Below are positions 35,972-47,535 of a DNA stretch of 64,000 nucleotides, one piece after another. How positions within the stretch are numbered: position 1 is the first letter of the stretch; every line of letters starts with the position of its first letter. Source of the stretch: Ceratotherium simum simum (taxonomy: Eukaryota; Chordata; Mammalia; Perissodactyla; Rhinocerotidae); assembly GCF_000283155.1 (NCBI RefSeq), contig NW_004454216.1, positions 12,984,818 to 13,048,817 on the forward strand, given 5' to 3'. The notes beneath the pieces were generated by a model, which saw only the letters and a list, made by a program, of their open reading frames with translations, did not search any database and was not told where the DNA came from. Made by a program: the position numbers and the translations under genes.

Positions 35972-36783
35972 CTTCTGAGTAGGAAAGAGTTAAGTAGCTA
36001 GCTTCCAATTAATTTCTCTCCTGGCAATGTCTTGAGAGACGTTCCCAGGAAAGAAAGAAGGCAGGTAACGAAGGCTAATCTCCTTATAAACATACTGATA
36101 ACAGACTTCATATAAATAAAGTAATATTAATTGCTAGGAGGAGAGTCCTTATGTATGAAGTGCTTTTACCAGGATGTCCATGATTTAAGATTGACTATGG
36201 TAAACAAACCAGAATTTATGAATTTATGGGGCATGGCTCCCAGGAAATTGCATGTAAGTTATATAATTATCTGGGTATAAAATGGAGAAGTGTCATAACC
36301 TAAAATACTCCATGTTGTGTGAGGTGACCTCACTTAGAGAACATATCTTTCCAGTTTGGCTAAATAGCTCATGGAATGCAAGAAAGAATGACCTGGGGAG
36401 CCACCGACAGTGTTCAGGACTTCTCTCTGCTTTGCCTCCACCTCTTGATTGCTTGTATTTTTTTTTTTTTTTTCCCCCAAAGCCCCAGTAGATAGTTGTA
36501 TGTCATAGCTGCACATCCTTCTAGTTGCTGTACGTGGGACGCGGCCTCAGCACGGCTGGAGAAGCGGTGCGTCGGTGCGCACCCGGGATCCGAACCCAGG
36601 CCGCCAGCAGCGGAGTGCGTGCACTTAACCGCTAAGCCACGGGGCCGGCCCTGATTGCTTGTATTCTTGAGATTATTAGAAAAGCTTTATCATGGGTAAA
36701 GTCTCTTATTCCTGTGAATCTTTGAGTCTGATTTGACAATCCATCTTTTATTTTGGCTCCAACTATAATTCCTTTTTATTATT
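35972..36783. repeat. unclassified insert in L1, possible LTR, with an ERE inside
   Basis: About 600 bp of non-L1 sequence plus a 192-bp ERE separate two adjoining parts of an L1. It contains 'gtataaaatgg' (about 36273), a TATA-like motif, and a 'tgagtaggaaag' left end that could be an LTR start. I could not define matching termini or a target duplication. An ERV LTR is the best guess, not a firm call. Confidence 0.4.
36460..36651 (-). mobile_element. ERE SINE, short form, perfect 14-bp TSD
   Basis: The tRNA-like head is at the right ('taaccgctaagccac' and 'ggggccggcc'); the B-box region appears on the plus strand as 'ggatccgaaccc'. The short body ends in 'ccccaaagccccagtag' and a T-run at 36458-36473. 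Identical 'tgattgcttgtatt' repeats flank it at 36446-36459 and 36652-36665. The clean duplication suggests a comparatively recent insertion. Confidence 0.95.
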
Positions 36784-37004
36784 TGTACTATTCCTTTTTT
36801 GTAATGTCCTTGTCAGGTTTTGGTATCAAAATTATGCTCATCTCATAAAACAACTTGGGAAGTATTTGTGTTTTCCTATTCAGTAGAAAAATTAAGCTTG
36901 TATATTTTTTTTCTTGGTATTTTTTTCTTCTTAAATGTTTGGAAGATTTTGGCAATGAAGTCATATGTGCCTGAATAGTACTTAATGGAAAGCTATTGAC
37001 TTCC

Positions 37005-40000
37005 CCTTTGTTGGAAGATGCCACAAAGGCGCCTCCTTGACAAGGCAATAGGTAGGTGCCTCCTCATGAGATGCCTCATCTTCTTTATCTTCTTTCCTGG
37101 CTGCTAGGCAGAAGACTAGAGTTAAATCCAGCGTAACCTCAATAGAGAAGTGCTGGACCTGATAAAGAAAGAAAAAGATTATACACTGAAGGAACTGCAA
37201 GAAATAGCATGTACCACTAAGAGCCAGGGGAATATTCCTGGGATTGGATATTGAGGGTGCTTTATTTAGGGGGCCAGAACGTAAGACTAGAACAACAAGA
37301 CCTGATTTATTTAGGGGTACTTTATTGGGAACCGGATTTATCATCCTGGCAAGAACCCCATGGAATGGGAGAAATTCACTGATAGGGTAGCCCCTAGAAG
37401 CCTGATATAGTTATGGTCAACACTGAGTGAAGTGGAAATGTCCAGGTGGGTCCTGGGAAATGGTAGGAGAAGCAATAAAGAGGCTGAGGGAAGTGGTTAT
37501 GCTGGATTGGATATATTATGAGTCTGGAAAACCCACCACATGATTTTGTTCCAAAGCAGGGCCCAGAAGACACATGATCCACTAAGGCCACCAAGAATGT
37601 GCCTAAGAGAGGGCATGAGCATCATAGGTTCATTGGTGGCTCTCTTCTTTGGACCAGGGCTGATTGCTTACTAATGTCATTTGGCAGTGATGGACCCTGA
37701 AGTGATAGAGGACTGGTACTTTACCAAAAGCCAAGAGGCCATGATTAACTGTAACAACTGGTAAAGTTGGAGGGGCAGTCAAGGGGGCTTGACCCTTAGG
37801 GTGTCTAGGAGATAACTAATTGAACATAACACCCCTACAGTCAAAATAGATGAGCAACGGGGCCGGCCCTGTGGCTTAGCCGTTAAGTGCATGCGCTCCG
37901 CTACTGGCAGCCTGGGTTCGGATCCCGGGCGCGCACCGACGCACCGCTTCTCTGGCCATGCTGAGGCCGCATCCCACATACAGCAACTAGAAGGATGTGC
38001 AACTATGACATACAACTACATAGTGGGGCTTTGGGGGAAAAAAAGGAGGAGGATTGGCAATAGATGTTAGTGCAGAGCCGGTCTTCCACAGCAAAAACGA
38101 GGAGGATTAGCATGGATGTTAGCTCAGGGCTGATCCTCCTCACAAAAAAAAAAAAAAAAAAGACAAAATAGATGAGCAAGTAACAAGGATGCTGCTTAAC
38201 ATCTGTAACTAGTAAGGCAAAAATGGAAAAGGAAGAGGCTTAGGGCATTGGTCCCAACGAAACATCACAACCCCTTGCTGAGTTCCCAGACCTGAAGCAA
38301 TTTTCAGATAGAGAACCCCACAGATGGAAGAGGTGGCTAGGTCCCTCAGAGGAAGGATCTTGCTATACAGTGGCATGCAAATAGTGTGATAAATCACCAA
38401 GTTCTTCCCTAAGTGGACATATGGCCAAATACTATGGTGAGTGTACACTGAGAAAGGGGAATATCCAGACATTTCAAGGACTGTTAGAAGTAGGGTGAAT
38501 TGACAGGTGTCAATTTGGAAACCCAAAGCAGCATCATGGCCCCCTGTTAACCTGGGGTCACGGGGACCAGGTCCTGTGGTAGCAAAAGTCTGGCTCACAA
38601 TGGACACATTGAGTCCATGGACCCACAAGGGATCATGTCCACAGTGCCTCAGTGTATAATTGCAATATACACATAAAGCCTTTGGCCCAGGTGGTAAGAG
38701 CTATCATAGTGGGGATAACCAACAGAAACCTCTGAAACTCCTCCTCATCCCAGCCAATATAGCAATTTGAAAACATTTGGCTGGGGCAGGGGAGGTGGAG
38801 CTTGCTGGTGTCCGCACCATTTCTCCATTTACTTTGCCAGTTTGGGCTTTGAAGAAACTGGATAGAATGGCTATAGGCTACTACAGGTGTAACCTAGTGT
38901 TAGCCCTGATTGCAGCTGCTGTGCAGAGGTGGTATCACTCATTATTAGAGATTAAGAAGGGCTCAGGTACATAGTATGTGGTCATTGATCTGGTGACTGT
39001 GTTCTTTTCAATCCCAACCAGGAAAGAGGATCAGAAACAGTTGGCTACATTATAGCCATGTCCCGGAGTGGCCTTAAAGGCCAGTGGAAAGGGCAAATCT
39101 TTCTAATAAGCAGAGCTGTGAGTGGTGTACCTGGTCATCTGCTTTGTGTAGAGGATTGGTTCCAGGTGAGAATATGTACTGTTTCCTGGGCAGTGGCTAA
39201 TGGCTTGGCCATCTGCTCAGGGGCCTGGATGGAAAAGGAATGGACAATTGGAGCCAAGGAAGTCTGTTGTAGAGGTATGTAGATGGACACACGGGAGTGG
39301 ACAGAGTGTGAAGATTTTCATTTCACACATTAACACCCACCAGAAAGCATCTGTCATGGAAGGGGCACTTAGCAACCAAATAAACAAAATGTCTTGGCCA
39401 GTTGAGGTTGGTCAAGCTTTGTCATCAGACATTCTGAACTGGCATAATGGGCACATGAATGGAGTAGCTACAGTGACAGAGCTAGAAGTTATGTATGGGC
39501 CCAACACATGGACTCTCAGTTACCAGGCTGATCTAGCTACTGTAGCCTCTGAATGTCCAACCTGTCAGCCACAGACACCATCACTGAGCCCTCAATATGG
39601 CACTATTTCTCAAGGAGGTGAACTGGTCACTTGGTGGCAACTTGACTGTAATGGGCCTCTTGCATCCTGGAAGGGCCAGTAGTTTGTCCTCACAGGGATG
39701 GAACCTAGTCCAGGTATGGGTTTGCCTTTCCTACCTGCAGAGCCTCAACCAGCACCACTATAAAGGACTGACACAGTATCCGACCACTTCATGGTGATGA
39801 AGGTACAGGAGTGGGCTCATGACAATGGGATGCCCTGGTCTTATGTGATAACATACTACACCACCCTACAGCCTCATCCATGCAACCAGCCTCATGGAAT
39901 GTTGGAATGGTCTTCTAAAGGCACAGCTAAAGTAAGAGATTTGAGGCAACATTCTGAAGGGATGGGTTGTCATAGTTAAGGATACAGTGTATTCATTAAA

Positions 40001-41196
40001 TGAGACCTCTGTGGTGTGATGTGCCCAATAGGATTATGAGAGTCAAATTTGATGGCCAAAGAGGTGACCTCATTTTTAACAGTCCTAATGACTTATTATT
40101 GGAAGCATTTGTGCTTCCTGCTCTGCAACTCTGCTCTCTGTAAGCTTAAAGGTCCTGGTTCCCAAAGGGGGAATACTCTTGCCAGGGGCTACAGTGAGGG
40201 TCCTATTGAGCTACAAGAAATGGTTGCCACTAGGGCACTTTGTACTCCTTGTGCCTAGGGGTGTGCAAGTGAGGAATCACCATATTCACAGAGAAACTGA
40301 CCATGATGAGCACGTCAGGCTATTCTACACAACGGGACAGGGAGGGATACGTGTGGATCCCAGGTGATCCACTTGGTGCCTCCTGGTGCTTCCTTGCCCC
40401 ACTGTAACTGTGAACAGACACAGACACACATGGCAAACCCAGTCTAAGAAGGGCATGATTACTAAGGGTTCAGACCCCTCAGGAATGAAAGTTTGCATCA
40501 CATTGTCAGGTAAACCACTGGGCGATTGGTTAAGTGTGAGAGGAATCCAAAATGGGATGGATGAGGAAGGAGAAGAGGATCACTTGCAGCCCTGAGATCA
40601 ACTGCAGTGACAGGAGATGCAGTTCATCCTACTAACCTCCCTCTTGTAAGTTTTTCCTCAGGAAGAGAGCCCCCTGCCCCCGGCCCCACAGGAACCATGG
40701 CAGACTTGCTCCCTGCACAGAGCTATGCAGCACAAGGGGTGGACTGTCATAGCAGCGAAAGCGCACCACCTAGTCCTCTTGCCTAGGGGAGCTTGCTTGA
40801 CTGAGGGCCCCTGCTGCTGCTCTCTGAATCCACCAATATATTCATGCGAGGCTGTATTTCCCCTGGGCTGTTTCCATCAGAACAGTGAGCAGAGCAGGTA
40901 ACTACGGCAGGCCCATTCCTGTGAGGTAGGATACTCCTCTGATGGGCATCTTTGGCTTGAGGGTTCTTCATCGGCCTGACCTTCAACTTTCTTGGAATTG
41001 TGCTGCAGTCTGAGACTCGTTACTTAATCCACCTCCCTTCCCTCTTTCCTTCAAAGGAGTCGGACATGCTATACTGTCTGGAGACTCTCTGCCTCCTCTG
41101 GCTTCCTATTTCAACGCTCACAGGCATTTCCCTAAAATAAACGTCTTGTAAATCTAATCTCGTTTTCGCATGTGCTTCTTAGAGGACTTGAACTAA
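37005..41196 (+). pseudogene. decayed ERV-L-like provirus (gag/pol remnants and 3' LTR-like end)
   Basis: Plus-strand frames between about 38777 and 39970 resemble retroviral pol in the right order. First is a reverse-transcriptase motif, 'VVIDLVTVFFSIP' (38975 onward, in frame after one stop). Next is an RNase H-like end ('KIFISHINTHQKAS', about 39310). Then comes integrase with an H/H ('WHNGHMNG') and C/C ('ECPTCQ') zinc-binding pattern and 'WWQLDCNGPLASWKG', where the D would be the first catalytic aspartate. Most of the reverse transcriptase is missing. Stops and frameshifts break every gene. Sequence upstream (37005-38770) would be gag and early pol but has no readable frame. The 3' part from about 40770 to 41196 is LTR-like ('ttcccctgggctgtttcc', 'aaaataaacgtcttg', end 'gaactaaca'). 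A matching 5' LTR was not found. It cannot make a virus or a protein. Confidence 0.7.
37858..38163 (+). mobile_element. ERE SINE, long-tail form, perfect 16-bp TSD
   Basis: The only plus-strand ERE in the window. The head 'ggggccggccctgtggctta' starts at 37859. The A-box region is at about 37872-37890 and the B box 'ggttcggatcc' at 37915-37925. The body 'caactagaaggatgtgcaac' is followed by two tail units ending 'gctcagggctgatcctcctc' and an A tail at 38144-38161. Identical 'caaaatagatgagcaa' repeats flank it at 37842-37857 and 38164-38179. It interrupts the ERV-L-like remnant, so it is younger. The pol III boxes are close to consensus. Confidence 0.97.
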
Positions 41197-41199
41197 CAT

Positions 41200-42185
41200 G
41201 TTTGGACTTCATTCTGGCAGGTAATTAGATACTTGTGGGTCAGCTTCATAATTGAGGCTTGTTTTTTAAGCTTTTTTGGGGGCAACTCTAGTGTATATTT
41301 TACTGTCAGGCTAGTTTACCCCTCACTTACCTAAGGTGTAACCTTCCTGGGACCTCCAGCCAGTGTCTGGAGTTCTCAGTGAGGACGCTCCACTACAGCT
41401 GGATGGAAAGTAAATGTTTCCCAATATCGTGCTAGTCTTGGGACTTGGTAAGTTTAGTGTTCAGTAATGGACACAAAGGGATCTGTATGTAGACTTCTGG
41501 AATTCTTTTCTCTGCATACCTTCCTCCTTGTTGATACTCTGCCCTCAAAACTCAAGCCTTCTCAGTCTCACTCAACTCCAATCATTTTCTCCTCAACTCC
41601 AAGACTGCTCTGCTCTGCTGAAGCTCCTCCTCCTGCAATGTGGGGCAACTGTAGGGTCACCTGGTTTCCCTCCCTTGGTTATTAGTCCTTTGCTGCCAGT
41701 TCTCCAATGTCTGAAAAGCTGCCTCCTACTTTTTTCCTGGCTTCTTCAAACACTGATAGTCAATTTTTTGGTAAAATTTCTAATATAAGTATTTAAAGCT
41801 ATAAATTTTCCATAAGCATTTGCTTTCATGGCATCCCACAAGTTTTGATATGTTGTATTTTCATTAGAATTCATTTTGAATTAGAATTCAAATTATTTTC
41901 TAAATTCCACTGTGATTTATAGTTTACTCATGGATCATTAGGAGTATGTTCCTTAAATTACAAGCATTTGGGAAATTTTTAATCTTTATGTATTGGTTTC
42001 TGGTTTAATTTATACTCCATAAAATTTCATTCTTTTGAAGGTTGTTGAGATGATTTTGTGATCAGTCATATAGTCAGTTTTGGTAAATGTTCTGGGTGTA
42101 CCTTAAGGATGTATTCTAAAATTTTGGGATGTAATGTTTTATATTATATCTTATTCATATGTATAGCACCAATATATACAAATAG
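41200..42185 (-). mobile_element. old LINE-1 pieces, antisense
   Basis: At 41765-42185 the minus strand carries old L1 ORF2 (plus text 'catggcatcccacaagtttt', 'tttggtaaatgttctgggtg'). The part at 41200-41760 ('ggtaattagatacttgtggg', 'gtcagcttcataattgaggc') resembles an L1 5'-region read in antisense, but I am less sure of it. It may be the far side of the L1 interrupted at 37000, though the order is not simple. Confidence 0.6.
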
Positions 42186-44190
42186 TTGGAGCTCAAGACA
42201 TACTGAATTAAGTAACTCAAAGATTTTATCCTATTGGTGGCAATTCCAGACCAAATGAGAGACGAGGATGATGAGATCACAGGGGCATAGGCAGAAAGAA
42301 AACTATTTCTGGGAAGATGGAGCCTCAAAGAAGAACCCCAAGTCACAGCATGCAGTTTTCCCCTATTCCAACCAATATTAATGCCAACCCTTCATATGAT
42401 GGAAATTATCTCAATATTTTTCTTCTTGTGTTTCTACCAATTTTCCCTTCACTGGTTATAAGCTCTGTATCACTAGTGCTATTTGATGTAGAGAATTTGG
42501 GACATCTTAGGAAATATCTTGGGAAATCCTGGGAAAAGTTAATGACATTGATTTATAAAGCTCATAGAGACACAAGAAATGGTTAATTTTATTTCTCCAT
42601 TTTTCTCCAAAAATTCATGATTGCATCTGAGATTACATGAATTTAGAAGATATCTAATATCTCTACCCAATGGTCAAATGTTTCAAGGAGAAACATTTTT
42701 AATTTTCCAAGTTCTATTGTCACTTTCTATTTCTTATAAACATCACTCAAGGTCGGAACTGTTATTAACGTACATCTTCTAATACATTTAACTTTCCTAT
42801 TTAACCCTTCTGCCAACCTTGTTCTGGACACTGAAAGTTTGATTAGAGAAGGAAGGGAGGAAATAGATTTAGACAAGGCTAACAGCACATTCTGGAGGCT
42901 TGTAAGATGCCTCTTGTGCACTGTCTCCATTTCTTCAACCTGAGTCCAGCCCCGGCTCTGGCGAGCAGTTCTGGGCAGGCTTCACTCACTCTGTGCAGAC
43001 AGTGCCACACTTCAGGCACCAAGAACCTAGCTTCCTGTCCCCAGGCTTCTCTGATGCGGCAACATGTGACGCTCCGGTACCAGCGAGGCTCTCCTGTCTT
43101 TGCAACCCATAAAGATGGGGAGTTAACGCCTCACGGGAGCAGCCCGAACACATAGGAGAGAGAAATGCTTCTCCCTTTAATTCCTCAGGCAGACAGTTCT
43201 GAGATGAAGTTTAATAAGAATCCTGAGAAAGTTCTGCACTAAGTAACCACAACAGTGGCAGACTACGTGATAACACTACCTTGTTTTGCTTGCTTTTCTG
43301 CCCCTTTCCCCCTGCTCAGTCCTCCCTCTCTCTCATTCCTGCTCCCTAGGATCACATTCCCACATAGAATGCAGCTCCTTTGTCTCAGGCTCTGCTTTCA
43401 AGAATAACCTAGATTAAGACAGTAGGTAAGCAGGTTGCTGGTAGATTATATAATGCAGGAATATAATCTTCCTGGACTCTGCACATGCTGCAAAGAAACA
43501 CCTATTCAGGTGGCAGCACAGGTTATGGTCATTTCGATGATTTTCCATCTTTTTCCTTTTTGAAAGTTCATCATCCATCCTGAAGCCTGAACACCTGAAG
43601 AAAAAAAGTTGGCACAAATTACCTTCTAATTGAATAGGCACATTTCTTTGTGATGACAGCTCTGGCGGCTTTTCTTTGCAAGGGGCCCTCGGCTATTTGG
43701 ATGGATGCTCCAATCTAATGAGGAGGAGCCCTCAGTCTACTTAATCATGGAAAGCTTTCTGTTGTTTTGGAAACAACCATATCACATTTCTTACTCTCCT
43801 TGGTAAAAAGCTGGAGTTTTTACTGCTCTAAGCCTTTTTTCCAAGAAACTCAAACACACCTTAAAAATGTAAAAATTACTGGAATACTTATTCATGAAAA
43901 ACTGAAGGAATACCCTGAAAGATATAGGGTTTTTAGGAATGAATTAAGGTTGTCCACATGCCAACTTTGCGAGAAATGTTAACAATTATAAGTTTTTAGT
44001 CATTCAAGGTCTAGAAGACACTACAGAGAACAAAACTGGTAAATTTCCCTCCCCACTCACTGGGGGGGAAAGCAAATTAAATAATTCAGATACACAGCAT
44101 TTCACATAAAGGCCATAAATAAAAGTAAACTAGGACTAGAGGAAAGAATGTGCACGTGTTTTGTTTTGTTTTGTTGAATCTACAGGTCTC
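42186..44190. other. unique DNA, nothing recognised
   Basis: Frames at 42317-42586 (89 codons), 42907-43155 (82) and 43767-43982 (71) on the plus strand have no recognisable domain. A moderately GC-rich patch at 42945-43150 has a few CpGs but no promoter-like structure. Confidence 0.4.
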
Positions 44191-44194
44191 ACTG

Positions 44195-44445
44195 AGAAAA
44201 TGACATATGAACCAAGACCTGAGGAGGAGGAAGAGTCAGTCATATGGATATTAGGAGCATTTGGGAAGAGGGAAAAGCAATCCTAAAAGCCCAGAGATGG
44301 AGAGAGGCCAGTGTGGTTAGAGAGACGTGAGCCCTGGGAGGAGAAGTTAGAAAGGGCCTGGAAAAAGAAGGCAGCAGCAGATCATGTGAGAGACGGGCTC
44401 TCAATGGACGCAGGGCCATGCTATGGATTGGGGAGACAGTCTGAC
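44195..44445 (-). repeat. L2 LINE relic, antisense
   Basis: 'gaagagggaaaagcaatcct', 'gagaggccagtgtggttaga', 'gaaagggcctggaaaaagaa' and 'agatcatgtgagagacgggc' follow the reverse-complement L2 order. It is diverged. Confidence 0.65.
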
Positions 44446-44724
44446 AAAGCGTGAAGACATTTTGGTATTACTATGATTGGGGTGGTACTGTGGGCCTCTA
44501 GGAGGTAGACAACATTTATGATCAAAGTATAGTAATGCTCAGGACAGTTCAACCCAACAAGATAATTTTCCCACATTTTGTGTGACTTTAAAATGCCCTG
44601 CTGCTCATTTGTGTAGACGTAAAACTGTATTTATGCTAATTTCTAAATTCCATTCATAGCAAGCTAAGTTATTGGGATCAACTCTCCAGTGAAAACAAGT
44701 AAACAAACATCCTGGATAAAATAT

Positions 44725-45180
44725 ATTCGATCAATTTTGGAAAGTTTTTCTGAGTAGTTTTTCAAATATTTTTCTGCCCCATACTCTGTCCCTCTCTGCC
44801 TCTGGAAGTCCAATTTCGTGTAGGTTAGACCCATCTGATACCTATTCCAGGACTCATTGATGCTTTATTTATTTAAAAACTTTTTTTCTCAGTGCACTTA
44901 AATCTGTACAATTTCTAGTGACCTGTCTTCAAGTTTAATGATCCTTTCTACTGCTGTGTCCAACCTATTGATAATCCGAAATAATTTCAAGATACTGTAT
45001 TTTTCAATTCTAGGATTTCCATTTTACTTTTTTAGACAAAAATCTACCTTTTTTGAAATTCCCTATCTCTTCATCTATTATATCTTTCGTAAGATTCTTT
45101 AATATATTTGTCATGTTTATTTTACAGTCCTTGTCTACTAATTCCAACATCTGTACTGATTTATGTTTCTATTGATTTAT
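44725..45180 (-). mobile_element. old LINE-1 5'-region fragment, antisense
   Basis: Plus text such as 'agtttttcaaatatttttct', 'gtgacctgtcttcaagttta' and 'tacagtccttgtctactaat' matches the antisense of an old L1 5' region. It stops where the plus-strand L1 starts. Confidence 0.7.
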
Positions 45181-46325
45181 GACAAAGGTGACATTGCAAA
45201 GCAGTGAGAAAAGGATGGTTGTTTCAAGAAAAGGACCTGGGTCAATTGGATAGTTATACGAAAACAAAATTAACCCTTACTTCACACCATACTCCAAAAT
45301 CAATTCTATATGGATACTAGATCTAAATATTCAAAGAAAAAAACAGTATGTTTTTAGATGGTGACATAGGAGAAGGTCCTTGTAGGCAATAATTTCTTAG
45401 GGTAGCATAGAGCACTAACCATAAAGGAAGAAAATAAATTAGACTGCAATAAAAATTAAAAATTGACATTCATTAAAATTTAACAATGAGATAATTAAAA
45501 TGCAAGCCACAGATTAGGAAGAGGTGGGTTTTTTTTGCAGCACTCACAGATGAAAATGGACTCATGTCTGCAATATACAAATCAAGCAGAAAAAGACAAA
45601 CAACCCAAGACAAAAATGCAGTAAAGACTCAAAAGGCATTTTACCTAAGAGGATGTTCAAATGACTCATAATCACATGAAAAGATGCTCTTTTTCATTAG
45701 TCATCAGAGAAGTGTATATAGAAACCACAGAACCACCAAATGTTGGTGAGAGTGTGGAACAATGAAAACACTCATTATATACTGCTGGTGGAAGTGTAAC
45801 TGAAAAAGTATTTGGTACTGTCAAATATAGCTAACCATAAGCAGAACCTATGTCCAAGCTATTCTACTTTTAGGTATATATCCCAATAAAAATATATATC
45901 TATGTGATACACATGTATCTTTAGATACAAAATATATAGGTAAGTATAACGTTCACAGCAGCATTATCTGAAATAGACCCAAACCTGGGAATAACATGAA
46001 TACACAATATCAGTATAAGAGACCAGTCACAAAAGACACCATATTATATGATTCCATTTCTATGAAATGTCCAGAATGGGCAAACCTATACCAACAAAAA
46101 GTAGATTAGTGGTTGCTTAGGGCTGGAAAGGATGGAGTGTATGTTTACGGGAATGATAGCTAAAGAGTATGGGGTTGTTTTGAGGTGATGAAAATGTTCT
46201 AAAATTGACTGTGGCGATGGTTCCACCTACCTGTGAATATACTGAAAAACCACTGAGTTGTACACTTTAAATGGATGAATTGTGTGGTATGTGAATTATG
46301 TCTCAATGTAGCTGAAATTTAAAAA
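45181..46325 (+). mobile_element. old LINE-1 3' region
   Basis: Recognised from ordered degenerate L1 blocks: 'ggacctgggtcaattggata', 'tcacatgaaaagatgctctt', 'tatactgctggtggaagtg', 'ccgtatta'-like 3' UTR, and the 3' end 'gagttgtacactttaaatgg'. Stops occur throughout. Confidence 0.8.
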
Positions 46326-46327
46326 TA

Positions 46328-46762
46328 ACAGTATAAAGGATTAATTGTGGTATATTCATATTATTAAATGCCATACAACATATAATCAAATCAAATAAAA
46401 AAGAGACCTGGTAAGGCAACAACATGGATGAATCTCAAACGTAATACACAGTGAAAGAAATGAAATAGTATAGAATATTTACTGAATAGTTCATTTCATG
46501 TGAAATTCAAGAACAGACAAAATTAATCTATGTATTTGAGGATACGGCAGGGGTCATATTTGGGGAGAAGTTGCCCCTGACTGCGCAGGGGGAAGAAGGA
46601 CACTAGAAATGGTCTATTTGTCCATCTGGGTGGTGGTTGCAAGGTTAATGATTACGTTAGTCTTTGAAAGTATATTGAACTGTACATTTGTAATTTGCCC
46701 ACTTTTCTGTATTTTGTACTTCAACAAAAGTTTATTAAGAAATATTTTTAAAAATCCAGTTG
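46328..46762 (+). mobile_element. second old LINE-1 3' end
   Basis: Repeats the same L1 3' stretch: 'gcaacaacatggatgaatct', then 'gtctttgaaagtatattgaa', 'ctgtacatttgtaatttgcc' and an A-rich end near 46755. It follows directly after another L1 3' end, so it is a separate fragment or a duplication. Confidence 0.7.
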
Positions 46763-47535
46763 TTCAGTAAGTTGTCCCACTAGTATGCATTGAAAAAAAG
46801 GACTAAAAGAATACATAAACATTTCGATTATTATTTTTTGTGGGTTGGGATTACGGAGAATTTTCTTCTATATACTTTTCAATATTTTCCAAATTACCAT
46901 AGGGAACATACATTACATTTATCATTAGAAACAAACGCTATAAAAATACAGTTGTCTGAGATACCCTGTATTACTTTTACACTAATTTATTCACACAGGA
47001 AGGACTGTGGGTGTTGCTCCCAGATAGGGAGTAAAAGAGGGTGTGGCCGCTGGCCTGGACGTTTCCTGGCGGCCTTGTTCACCGCCAGGAACTCACCACC
47101 GGCCACCCAGCAAGGAGGAGGAGCAGAGATGCAGGTGTAGGGACCCAAAGATTGTGAACTCAGCCAGAGCAGGTGGAGCCCAGTAAACCCAGAAGGTCGC
47201 AGTCCTCACGGAACCCGAGTTCTTACTGAAAAACTGTGGTCAGCCCAGGGACGGGGTGGAGGCCTGACCGAAGCTCTAGCCTCCGCGCCGGGTAAAGTGA
47301 ATGGTCCGAGTCTAATCACTGTAATCCGCATGTTTTTCTAAGGCCATCAGCTAAGAGTGGTATTTACATTTTTACGCGGTAGTAAAAAAAAAAAAAAAGA
47401 AAAGGACAAATATGCGACAGAGACTGTCCTTGGCATGCAAATGCTCAATATTTACTATCTGGCTCTTTATAGAACAAGTTTGCCAACTTCTTGATTAAGG
47501 GACTCTAGGCTGGAAAATACGAAGGTAATTTAAAA
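46763..47535. other. unique DNA leading into the CpG island
   Basis: GC rises from about 46990. The frame 46790-47140 (116 codons) crosses the composition boundary and has no recognisable domain. An A-run lies at about 47384-47398. Confidence 0.4.

Larger units (their letters stand above)
34895..37000 (-). mobile_element. old LINE-1, antisense, with an insert
   Basis: The minus strand carries old L1 ORF2 at 34895-35970 (plus-strand text 'tattctgggtacattctatt', 'ttgattggtattacattgac'). It resumes at about 36785-37000 ('ttgtcaggttttggtatcaa', 'ggcaatgaagtcatatgtgc'). The two parts are neighbouring pieces of L1 separated by about 800 bp of other DNA. All frames are broken. Confidence 0.8.

Noticed and set aside
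37872..37925. tRNA-like A and B boxes that could suggest tRNA genes (also in the other ERE copies).
   Set aside because: They belong to SINE heads; no cloverleaf with acceptor and anticodon stems follows, and all copies have SINE bodies, tails and target duplications.
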